This document shows, one piece after another, positions 57,064 to 64,000 of a stretch of DNA of 64,000 nucleotides (the stretch's first letter is position 1; every line of letters starts with the position of its first letter). The stretch spans positions 2,301,501 to 2,365,500 of the forward strand of contig NZ_CP022110.1 of the NCBI RefSeq assembly GCF_000730165.1, in the 5' to 3' direction. The translations under genes and the position numbers were made by a program. The DNA comes from Nitrospirillum viridazoti CBAmc (lineage in GTDB: Bacteria; Pseudomonadota; Alphaproteobacteria; Azospirillales; Azospirillaceae). A model generated the notes under the pieces. It saw only the letters and a list, made by a program, of their open reading frames with translations. It did no database searches and was not told the origin of the DNA.

Positions 57064-58317
57064 TCACTTCGGCGCGATATCGAACAGCTCCAGATGCCAG
57101 TGCATCTCGACGTCGGTCATGGGGTAGTCCGTCCCCAGCCGCGCGTTCAGCAGCTTGCGCGGGGCGATTCCAGCGCCCCGGGCCTGCAGGGTGCGGGCGC
57201 CGCGCATGGAAAAGCCCGCCCGCCAGGCCAGCGCCGTCACCGCCTTGGGGCTTTGCGTCGCCAGGATGCGGCGCACGGCGTCCACCGGCACCCGCGCCAT
57301 CAGCGCCACCGCCGCCTGGGCGAAGTCCCGGTCGCCCCAGCTGAGGGCGTCGCACACCACATCCTCGTTCAGGCCGCCGGAGGCCGCCAAGCGCGCCGCC
57401 TTATCCGCCGCGCCCTCCGGCTTGCCGTAGCCGGCCGCCCAGTCCAGCCGGCGGGAAGCGGCGGCCACCACCGCCTCCACCCCCGCCTTGTCCAGCCCCT
57501 GCCCCGCCAAGCCGTCGCGCAGGGCATCCTCCACCGCGCTGGCCAGGCGCTGCGACACCTCCGCCGGACCGGCGGGCGGGGGTGGGGGCGCATTTGGATC
57601 AGGTACCTCTTCGGGGGGCACGCCACCAATGGGCATGTGGCCCCGCTCCGCCAGCAGGCGACGGGCCTTGGGCGACAGGTCGGCGCCGGGGTTGCCGGCC
57701 AGGGTGGCCCAGGAGCCGTGGTCGCCCATCGCCACCACGGCGTCGCCCACCGGCCGGGACACGGTGCGCCGGCCGGCCACCGCCTCCACCACCCAGGGCT
57801 CGGGCCGGCGGGACAGGATGTCCAGCAGTTCCTCATCCGACAGGGCCATGCACCAGCGCAGCACCGGGCCCGCCACGTCGCTGGCCACGTCGCGGGCCAG
57901 GGTCACCGCCAGCTTGGGCGGGGCGCATTCCACATCGGCCAGGGCGCTGGACAGCGCTGTGCGCACGCGGATGACCTGGTCGGCGGCCAGCAGTTCCAGG
58001 GCCGCGAAGGCAACGTCGCGCATGGCCCCCACCTCGGGACGGGACAGGTCGGGCAGAAGACGGGTCAGCTTGTCCGCCAGCAGGGTCCGCACCCGCTCGC
58101 TGGGGTCGCGCGCCAGGCGGCCGAAGGCGCGCACCGGCGTCATGGCGTTGGTCACGACGGCGCCGCGCACCCGCTCATCATCGTCGTCGGCCAGGTAATA
58201 GAGCAGTTCGGGCCGGGTGTCGGGACTGTTCGCCAACTCGATCCGCGCCGCCACGTCGCCCCTGGCAGCCACCGTCTTGGCGGTCTCATAGTCGATGGAC
58301 GGCTGGGACGGCGACAC
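57064..58317 (-). CDS. DUF2336 domain-containing protein (helical repeat)
   Basis: The 417-residue protein is almost wholly alpha-helical with repeats that look HEAT-like: IELANSPDTRPELLYYLADDDDERVRGAVV and AFGRLARDPSERVRTLLADKLTRLLPDL (each in two runs). DUF2336 proteins are common in alphaproteobacteria and have no settled function; some lie near chemotaxis or cell-cycle genes. A Pro-rich linker (PNAPPPPPAGPAE, about 242-254) joins an N-terminal and a C-terminal helical half. The start is GTG 58317 with GGAGG about six bases upstream. It follows zapE on the same strand by 82 bases. Confidence 0.8.
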   Translation of the reverse strand: MSPSQPSIDYETAKTVAARGDVAARIELANSPDTRPELLYYLADDDDERVRGAVVTNAMTPVRAFGRLARDPSERVRTLLADKLTRLLPDLSRPEVGAMRDVAFAALELLAADQVIRVRTALSSALADVECAPPKLAVTLARDVASDVAGPVLRWCMALSDEELLDILSRRPEPWVVEAVAGRRTVSRPVGDAVVAMGDHGSWATLAGNPGADLSPKARRLLAERGHMPIGGVPPEEVPDPNAPPPPPAGPAEVSQRLASAVEDALRDGLAGQGLDKAGVEAVVAAASRRLDWAAGYGKPEGAADKAARLAASGGLNEDVVCDALSWGDRDFAQAAVALMARVPVDAVRRILATQSPKAVTALAWRAGFSMRGARTLQARGAGIAPRKLLNARLGTDYPMTDVEMHWHLELFDIAPK

Positions 58318-58399
58318 AAGCTGCCTCCGGCTGGATCACGGGCTAACATTCCCACCTTACCATGTCGGCGGGCGAACCGTCAGTTCCAGAGGCCAGACC

Positions 58400-59524
58400 T
58401 TAAGTAAGATGCCCCGCCGCCAGATAATCCTCCGACTGCATTTCCATGAGGCGGCTGACGGTGCGCTGGAATTCGAAGGCGTGCTGACCCTCGGGGTAGA
58501 GCTGCCCGGGGGCGGCCTCGGCCGCCATGATCAGGTGCACCTTGTGCTCATAAAGGGCGTCGATGAAGGTCATCAGGCGCTTGGCCTCATTGCGTAAGGA
58601 CGGGTCCAGCATGGGCACGCCGTCCAGCAGCACCGTGTGATAGTGCGTGGCGATGGCCAGGTAATCGCCGGGGCCCAGGGGCTGGCGGCACAACTCGTCA
58701 AAGGTGAACCAGGCGACACCCTTGGCCTGGCGCGGCACCGGCAGGGTGCGCCCCTGCACCATCAGGTGGGTGGCGGTGGGCTGGGCGTCCGTCAGCTCGC
58801 CGAAGGTCTTTTCCAGCGCCGCCGTGGCGGCAGCACCCAGCGGATCGAAATAGACCTGGCGGCCGCGGATGCGGGCCAAGCGGTAGTCACGGGCCCCTTC
58901 CAGGTGCAGGACGTCCAGCTTTTCCTTCAGCAGGGCGATGAAGGGCAGGAACAGGTCGCGCTGCAGGCCGTCCTTGTATAGGTCGTCGGGCGCCCAGTTG
59001 CTGGTCGCCACCACCACCACGCCCAGCTCGAACAGGTGGGTGAACAACCGGCCCAGGATCATGGCGTCGGCGATGTCGGTGACATGGAATTCGTCGAAGC
59101 ACAGCAGCCAGGCTTGGTCGGCGATGGTGCGCGCCAGTTCCGGCAGCGACTCGTCCGCCCCGTTCCGGCGCAGATCAGGGCGCTGCCGCAGGCTATGCAG
59201 GGACTGGTGAACCTCCTGCATGAAGGCGTGGAAGTGGACGCGGCGGCGGCGCAGCACCGGCGCCGTCTCAAAGAACAGATCCATCAGCATGGACTTGCCC
59301 CGGCCCACGTCGCCGTAGATGTACAGGCCCTGCGGCGCCGGATCCGGCCGCCGCGCCAGGCCGAAACGGGCGCGCCAGCCAGACTGGCCCTGCGCCGGGC
59401 GGTAATCCCGCAACGCCTGGTACAGGCTCTGCAGCTTCTCCGCCGCCAATTCCTGGGCAGGGTCGTCCTTCAGCGTGCCGGTGCCGCGCCGGGCGCGGTA
59501 GACGGACAATGGGCCTTCAGTCAT
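58400..59524 (-). CDS. zapE: Cell division protein ZapE (AFG1-like ATPase)
   Basis: ZapE is a P-loop ATPase of the AFG1/LACE1 family that binds FtsZ and acts at the division ring under stress in E. coli; the mitochondrial relative helps degrade oxidase subunits. The 374-residue product has Walker A GDVGRGKS (71-78), Walker B LLCFDEFHVTDIADAMIL, GVVVVATSNWAPDDLYKDGLQRDLFLPFI (in two runs) and FDELCRQPLGPGDYLAI. ATG 59524 is used; GTG 59533 lies three codons upstream. The nearby mdh and oxidase genes are functionally suggestive but probably coincidental. Confidence 0.94.
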   Translation of the reverse strand: MTEGPLSVYRARRGTGTLKDDPAQELAAEKLQSLYQALRDYRPAQGQSGWRARFGLARRPDPAPQGLYIYGDVGRGKSMLMDLFFETAPVLRRRRVHFHAFMQEVHQSLHSLRQRPDLRRNGADESLPELARTIADQAWLLCFDEFHVTDIADAMILGRLFTHLFELGVVVVATSNWAPDDLYKDGLQRDLFLPFIALLKEKLDVLHLEGARDYRLARIRGRQVYFDPLGAAATAALEKTFGELTDAQPTATHLMVQGRTLPVPRQAKGVAWFTFDELCRQPLGPGDYLAIATHYHTVLLDGVPMLDPSLRNEAKRLMTFIDALYEHKVHLIMAAEAAPGQLYPEGQHAFEFQRTVSRLMEMQSEDYLAAGHLT

Positions 59525-59821
59525 ACGGACCACCGGATTGCTGGGACAAGGGGCGGTTCCTCATATCGAAACGGCCCGTTTCCAGCAACCCGTGGGGCAT
59601 CAACGCACCCTTGCACCGTGCCGCCCTGGTGGTCGGTTACCTGGCCCCATAGGTCTGGCGACGCAATATAAGTTCGCAAAGCGACCCATCCCCGTACTTC
59701 CCTTGCGTTTCGGTGGGGGCTGTCGCGCGTTGGCGCATCATCGCGGATGGTTGTTGGCCTCGTCCGCCTTGTGGCAGAAAGGGACAGCGTCACCCGTATT
59801 GTAGTCACCGGACGAGAGCCC
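59525..59821. other. Divergent spacer between zapE and leuD
   Basis: Nearly 300 bases without a supported gene. The leuD frame is open upstream to 59747 with poor coding character. I see no leader peptide rich in leucine codons and no attenuator hairpin of the kind that controls leu operons in enterobacteria, and no clear promoter boxes. Confidence 0.45.
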
Positions 59822-60436
59822 ATGGACAAGTTCACCATCCTGACCGGCGTCGCCGCCCCCCTGCCGATCCAGAACATCGACACGGACATGATCATTCCGG
59901 CGCGGTATCTGAAGACCATCAAGCGCACCGGTCTGGGCAGCGGGCTTTTCTCCTCCCTCCGCTTCAACGAGGACGGCAGCGACCGGGCGGACTTCATCCT
60001 GAACCAGCCGGCCTACCGCAAGGCCAGCATCCTGGTGGCGGGCGACAATTTCGGCTGCGGCTCGTCACGCGAGCATGCGCCCTGGGCCCTGCTGGACTAC
60101 GGCATCCGCTGCGTCATCGCCCCCAGCTTCGCCGACATCTTCTTCAACAACTGCTTCAAGAACGGCATCCTGCCCATCGCCCTGCCCCAGGACGTGGTGG
60201 ACCGGCTGATGGATGAGGCGGCCAAGGGCGCCAACGCCACCTTCACCGTGGATCTGGAGAAGCAGACCATCACCACCCCGGATGGCGAGAGCGTCGGCTT
60301 CGATGTGGAGCCCTTCCGCCGCCACTGCCTGCTGAACGGCCTGGACGACATCGGCCTGACCCTGCAGCAGGTCAGCGCCATCGACGCGTTCGAGGCGCAG
60401 CAGCAGACCGGGCAGCCGTGGCGCTGGGCGCGCTGA
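59822..60436 (+). CDS. leuD: 3-isopropylmalate dehydratase small subunit
   Basis: LeuD is the swivelling domain partner of LeuC in the isomerisation of 2- to 3-isopropylmalate. The 204-residue product has [56 protein letters not shown] (in two runs) and [16 protein letters not shown] 59822. LeuB follows 213 bases downstream, but LeuC is not adjacent, so the large subunit must come from elsewhere on the chromosome, probably just beyond other genes. Confidence 0.96.
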   Translation: MDKFTILTGVAAPLPIQNIDTDMIIPARYLKTIKRTGLGSGLFSSLRFNEDGSDRADFILNQPAYRKASILVAGDNFGCGSSREHAPWALLDYGIRCVIAPSFADIFFNNCFKNGILPIALPQDVVDRLMDEAAKGANATFTVDLEKQTITTPDGESVGFDVEPFRRHCLLNGLDDIGLTLQQVSAIDAFEAQQQTGQPWRWAR

Positions 60437-60649
60437 CCACCCGCCCCCGTGACCATCCTGTGACGGCCCGGTGACCTGCTCCCTGGCGCGGTTGCCGGCC
60501 GAAACAGGGGGTTGGCAGGATGCCGGCCCACCCGTATTTTCGCTAACCAATATCTAAAGGCCGCACGCCCGGCCGGCCGCACATCAATTCCGAACAGGGA
60601 AGCCGGCGGCCGCGGCGACGCCACACCATCCGACAAAAAGGGTTCATCC

Positions 60650-61759
60650 ATGGCCGCTTACTCTCTTCTCATGCTGCCGGGCGACGGTATCGGGCCGGAA
60701 GTCATGCGCCAGGTTCGCCGCGTCATCGACTGGATGGGCCGTCGCCGCGACCTGGAGTTCACCGTGTCGGAAGGCCTGGTCGGCGGCTGCGCCATCGATG
60801 CCTACGGCGTGCCCCTGTCCGATGAGACCATGGCCCAGGCGCTGGCCGCCGACGCCGTGCTGTTGGGCGCCGTGGGCGGCCCGAAGTGGGACGGCGTCAG
60901 CTTCGACAAGCGGCCCGAGGCCGGCCTGCTGCGCCTGCGCAAGGAGATGGAGCTGTTCGCCAACCTGCGCCCGGCCGTGGTGTTCGACGCCCTGGTCGAT
61001 GCCTCGACGCTGAAGCCCGAGGTGGTGCGCGGCCTGGACATCATGATCGTCCGCGAGCTGACGGGCGGCGTCTATTTCGGTGAGCCGCGCGGCATCGAGG
61101 ATCTGGGCAACGGCGTCCGCCGGGGCGTGAACACCCAGGTCTACACCACGCCGGAGATCCAGCGCGTGGCCCGCGTCGCCTTTGAGCTGGCGCGCAAGCG
61201 CGGCAACAAGGTCTGCTCCTGCGAGAAGCGCAACGTCATGGAGTCCGGCCTGCTGTGGAACCAGGACGTCACCGCCCTGCACGCCGCGGAATACAAGGAC
61301 GTGGAGCTGAGCCACATGCTGGCTGACGCCGCCGCCATGCAGCTGGTGCGCAACCCCAAGCAGTTCGACGTCATCGTCACCGACAACCTGTTCGGCGACA
61401 TCCTGTCGGACGAGGCCGCCATGCTGACCGGTTCCATCGGCATGCTGCCCTCGGCCTCATTGGGCGCCGCTGACGCCAGCGGCCGCCGCAAGGCGCTGTA
61501 TGAGCCGGTGCACGGCTCCGCCCCCGACATCGCCGGCCGCGACATCGCCAACCCCATCGCCTCGCTGCTGAGCTTCGGCATGGCGCTGCGCTACTCCTTC
61601 GACCGGGGTGAGGAAGCCGATCTGCTGGACCGGGCGGTGCAGAACGTCCTGAAGGGTGGCATGCGCACCGCCGACATCATGTCCCCGGGGATGGCCCGCT
61701 GCTCCACCTCCGTGATGGGCGACAGCATCCTGCGCGAGCTGGACAAACTGGTGGGCTAA
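60650..61759 (+). CDS. leuB: 3-isopropylmalate dehydrogenase
   Basis: LeuB oxidatively decarboxylates 3-isopropylmalate with NAD in leucine synthesis. The 369-residue product has [11 protein letters not shown], the substrate-binding [10 protein letters not shown] and [55 protein letters not shown] (in two runs) and the NAD motif [23 protein letters not shown] 60650. The 213-base gap from leuD is GC-rich without a clear promoter; a strong terminator follows. Confidence 0.97.
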   Translation: MAAYSLLMLPGDGIGPEVMRQVRRVIDWMGRRRDLEFTVSEGLVGGCAIDAYGVPLSDETMAQALAADAVLLGAVGGPKWDGVSFDKRPEAGLLRLRKEMELFANLRPAVVFDALVDASTLKPEVVRGLDIMIVRELTGGVYFGEPRGIEDLGNGVRRGVNTQVYTTPEIQRVARVAFELARKRGNKVCSCEKRNVMESGLLWNQDVTALHAAEYKDVELSHMLADAAAMQLVRNPKQFDVIVTDNLFGDILSDEAAMLTGSIGMLPSASLGAADASGRRKALYEPVHGSAPDIAGRDIANPIASLLSFGMALRYSFDRGEEADLLDRAVQNVLKGGMRTADIMSPGMARCSTSVMGDSILRELDKLVG

Positions 61760-61773
61760 GCCCGCTTGAAACC

Positions 61774-61808
61774 AAAAAAGGCCCGGAGCAGCGATGCCCG
61801 GGCCTTTT
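61774..61808 (+). terminator. Intrinsic terminator after leuB
   Basis: AAAAGGCCCGG pairs with CCGGGCCTTTT around an 11-base loop, 15 bases after the stop codon, with a U-tract at the 3' end and an A-tract at the 5' end. It may also act on minus-strand transcripts. Confidence 0.88.
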
Positions 61809-61892
61809 ACATGTCAGGTTCTGTTCCGTCCGCCGGGCCCTCGCTTACCAAGATGGGGGCTATAGGATCACGGCACCTGGCAGATGGAGAAG

Positions 61893-63185
61893 TTACCGCG
61901 ACCTCACCTGCGTGGTGTTCGCGCCGTCCAGGACGATGCCGTCCACCTGGGCGTCGCGCATGTCGGCGCCGCTCAGGTCGGCCTCGCGCAGCACGGCGCC
62001 GCGCAGGTTCGCCCCCCGCAGGTTGGCGCTGCGCAGGCGGGCGCGGGTGAGACGGGCCGGCCATTTGCGGTCCGGCTGCTCGGCGCTTTCCAGCAGGCCC
62101 AGGTTGGCGTTCTGCAGGTCGGCGCCGTTCAGGTGGGCGCGCTCGAAATTGGCGCCCCGGGCGTCCACACCCACCAGCACCGCGTCCTGCAAGTCCACGC
62201 ACTCCAGATCGGCCATGACCAGGGACGACCCCGTCAGCACCAGGCGGCGGGCCACGGCATAGGCCATCTTAGCCGCCGTCAGGTTACGGCCCGAGAGGGT
62301 GAGGCCGCTCAGGTCGCGGCCCGACAGGTCGGCACGGGCACCGGAGCGGCCGGCGGCGGCCACCCAGACGGCATGGTCTTCGACCAGTTCCATCACGGGC
62401 CGGGCGCTTTCCCCGCCTTCACCCGGCAGGACGGCACCCTTGCCGCGCAGCCGGCCGATAAGGCTGGATTCCATGATGGCGCCACGGAAGTTGGCGTCTT
62501 CGAGGATGGCGTCGTTGAAGATGGCGTCGGTCAAGAGCGCCCCGGCAAAGGAAGTGCCGTGCAGCCTGGTTTCCGACAGGTTGGCGCCCTGCATGTTGGC
62601 CCCCTTGAACACGGCGCCGCGCAGGTCGGCGCCCCGAAAATCCACCCCCGCCAGGTTGGCATCGGTGAAGTCGGCGTTCAGGGTCCAGGCGCCACTCATG
62701 CGGCTTTCACCCATGTCGGCGCCAACGGCGATGGCGGAGGTCAGATCGGGGATGCGGCCGTCGAAGGTTTCCGGCAGGGGCTTTCCGCCGCGGTAGACGG
62801 CCAGCACCGCCTCGCGCACGTCCGCCTCCCGCATGCGGGCCTTGGTCAGGTCGGCGCCGCGCATGCTGACGCCGCGCAGGTCGGATTTCGACAGGTCGGC
62901 CTGACGCAGGCAGGCCAGGCGGAAATCGCAGGCGAAAAGGGACGCGTTGCGCAGCCGCGTGCCCACCAGCTGGGCCTGGTCCAGGCGGCTGCCCGTCAGG
63001 TCCGCGTCGGTCAGGTTCAGGGTGGACAGGACGGCGCCCCGCAGGTCGTGCAGGATGAAGGCGAAACGGGCGCCACCGATGCGGCCCTCAATCAGCCGTT
63101 CATGCTTGCGGGCCGCCTCGATGACCTCGGCCGAGGTCACCCGCCGAAATTCGAACCCGTCCTGGTACTGACGTTCAGGATGCAT
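61893..63185 (-). CDS. Pentapeptide-repeat protein
   Basis: The 430-residue protein is built largely of A(D/N)LxX pentapeptides, for example ADLTGSRLDQAQL, ADLRGAVFKGANMQGANL and ANLRGANLRGAVLREADL, which fold as a right-handed quadrilateral beta-helix. Two runs of repeats (about 45-125 and 165-240) are followed by a non-repeat insert (about 250-280) and a third run (about 285-430). The N-terminal segment (EFRRVTSAEVIEAARKHERLI) resembles the PilZ-linked or other alphaproteobacterial pentapeptide proteins. No transmembrane segment or signal is seen. Function is unknown; fluoroquinolone protection is not indicated. Confidence 0.88.
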   Translation of the reverse strand: MHPERQYQDGFEFRRVTSAEVIEAARKHERLIEGRIGGARFAFILHDLRGAVLSTLNLTDADLTGSRLDQAQLVGTRLRNASLFACDFRLACLRQADLSKSDLRGVSMRGADLTKARMREADVREAVLAVYRGGKPLPETFDGRIPDLTSAIAVGADMGESRMSGAWTLNADFTDANLAGVDFRGADLRGAVFKGANMQGANLSETRLHGTSFAGALLTDAIFNDAILEDANFRGAIMESSLIGRLRGKGAVLPGEGGESARPVMELVEDHAVWVAAAGRSGARADLSGRDLSGLTLSGRNLTAAKMAYAVARRLVLTGSSLVMADLECVDLQDAVLVGVDARGANFERAHLNGADLQNANLGLLESAEQPDRKWPARLTRARLRSANLRGANLRGAVLREADLSGADMRDAQVDGIVLDGANTTQVRSR

Positions 63186-63309
63186 GCAGCCTAGCCACCC
63201 GACTTACCACCATCGCCCTGAAATCAGGGGCGCTGACTACATTGTTGCACCGGGGCCGCGCATTTTAGAAGCGGATTCACCCGGCATTCTGGGAAACAAA
63301 CTATCGTTC

Positions 63310-63570
63310 CTAGGATACAAACTTACGGCAATTCTCAACCATTGTACCGTACAGGGCACGGATCAACTCTGACGGGCGCAGTCGGCCAAAGGGGATGTTT
63401 TCAACCGCGTACTCCACCAGTACTTCCGGGGGCTTGACCGGGACGATCTCAAAACCCGCCTTGCGCAGGCCGTCGACTACAGCTTGGGCCTGCTTGGTAT
63501 AATTTTCGTTAAAGAAGGTTTTGTCCGCGCGCTTGATGGCTTGGGCGATGGTGTCGACGATCTGAGCCAA
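63310..63570 (-). CDS. Small conserved-looking protein of unknown function
   Basis: The 86-residue product has no signal or membrane segment. It consists of a helical N-terminal half (VDTIAQAIKRADKTFFNENYTKQAQAVVDGLRKAGFEIV, in two runs), then VPVKPPEVLVEYAVENIPFGRLRPSELIRALYGTMV (two runs), with the look of a compact alpha/beta domain. TTG 63570 is the first possible start after an in-frame stop. AAGGAT lies about eleven bases upstream. It follows the DUF962 gene by 44 bases on the same strand. I do not recognise the family. Confidence 0.65.
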   Translation of the reverse strand: MAQIVDTIAQAIKRADKTFFNENYTKQAQAVVDGLRKAGFEIVPVKPPEVLVEYAVENIPFGRLRPSELIRALYGTMVENCRKFVS

Positions 63571-63614
63571 GGCGGCTTATCCTTTGGTGGCAGGCTTTAA
63601 ACGGCAATGGTCCA

Positions 63615-63956
63615 TCAGCGGCTGACGCCGTGGCGGCGCAACTCGGCCCTCAGCCGGCCGGCCACGAACAGGAAGAACATGCGGAAGTCGCTGATCAGCG
63701 ACCACAGCGGATAGGTGAAGGTTGCGGGCCGGTTGTGTTCCACGAAGAAGTGGCTGATCCAGGCGAAGAGGTAGCCGCATACCGGGGCGGCGGCGAAGTA
63801 GCGCCAATTCCCCGTGACCAAGCCGGCGGCCAGCGCCAGCAGCACAAGGCCGGTGCCCACGAAGTGCCAGGCCCGCGTGGCCGGAAGGGCGTGTTCGCCC
63901 AGATAGAAGGGCCAGAACGCGTCATAGGTGGCGATGCGCGGTTCGTGTGCCGTCAT
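63615..63956 (-). CDS. DUF962 (Mpo1-like) membrane protein
   Basis: The 113-residue membrane protein has the DUF962 pattern: FWPFYLGEHALPATRAWHFVGTGLVL, then GYLFAWISHFFVEHNRPATFTYPLWSLISDFRMFFLFVAG (both in two runs), with His residues in H..WH and HFFVEHN. Yeast Mpo1 of this family is an iron-dependent dioxygenase that shortens 2-hydroxy fatty acids (phytosphingosine catabolism); the conserved His pattern fits such a role, which remains an inference here. Three or four helices are predicted. ATG 63956. Confidence 0.88.
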   Translation of the reverse strand: MTAHEPRIATYDAFWPFYLGEHALPATRAWHFVGTGLVLLALAAGLVTGNWRYFAAAPVCGYLFAWISHFFVEHNRPATFTYPLWSLISDFRMFFLFVAGRLRAELRRHGVSR

Positions 63957-64000
63957 GGTCTTCCCTCCCAGTCTAGACGCCGCCGGCCCGTTCGCGGGGC

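Overview
The window is high-G+C chromosomal DNA from an alphaproteobacterium. Gene content and order (aa3 oxidase cluster ctaC-ctaD-ctaB-ctaG-ctaE followed by SURF1 and threonine synthase; mdh-sucCD and sucAB-lpd; leuD-leuB; priA, DUF484 and xerC; ubiA and ubiD; DUF2336) fit Rhodospirillales, probably Azospirillaceae such as Nitrospirillum or Azospirillum. The genus is an inference from memory of gene order, not from a search. Almost everything looks like core chromosome: I see no prophage, insertion sequence, CRISPR array, rRNA or tRNA gene.

Layout. 1-2035: end of a YqgE/AlgH protein, a DUF3108 periplasmic protein and a Nudix hydrolase. 2036-8680: a leader full of hairpins and a 2,057-residue autotransporter adhesin. 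8717-12583: DUF2199, GNAT acetyltransferase, M16 protease, threonine synthase. 12899-14362: three unrecognised genes lodged between thrC and the respiratory cluster. 14415-21309 (minus strand): cytochrome c oxidase subunits and assembly factors. 21894-30283: TldD, a DUF4287 protein, a small lipoprotein, GshA, RsmE, UbiA, a methyltransferase and UbiD. 30297-37105: a candidate catabolic locus (CutC, ROK sugar kinase, LacI-type regulator, amino-acid-type ABC transporter, cytoplasmic glycosylasparaginase). 37634-46978: PmbA/TldE, an esterase, a glycine-zipper protein, PriA, transaldolase, DUF484, XerC, DUF2167. 47052-56690 (minus strand): the TCA cycle genes lpd, sucB, sucA, sucD, sucC, mdh. 57064-64000: DUF2336, ZapE, LeuD, LeuB, a pentapeptide-repeat protein and two small genes.

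How the genes work together. The cox genes build cytochrome aa3: CtaB makes heme O, CtaG and SURF1 help metallation. The TCA block encodes 2-oxoglutarate dehydrogenase, succinyl-CoA synthetase and malate dehydrogenase, with strong hairpins between transcription units. The 30-37 kb locus reads as import of a free amino-acid glycoconjugate (most simply GlcNAc-Asn), cleavage in the cytoplasm to aspartate and GlcNAc, and phosphorylation of GlcNAc, under a LacI-type repressor with candidate operators at both ends.

The observations I rate highest are this putative glycoasparagine locus, a dispersed intergenic repeat seen three times whose two hairpins keep their loops while their stems covary, a promoter-plus-terminator unit with no reading frame at 37201-37438 that may be a small RNA, and an altered CuA motif in cytochrome oxidase subunit II.
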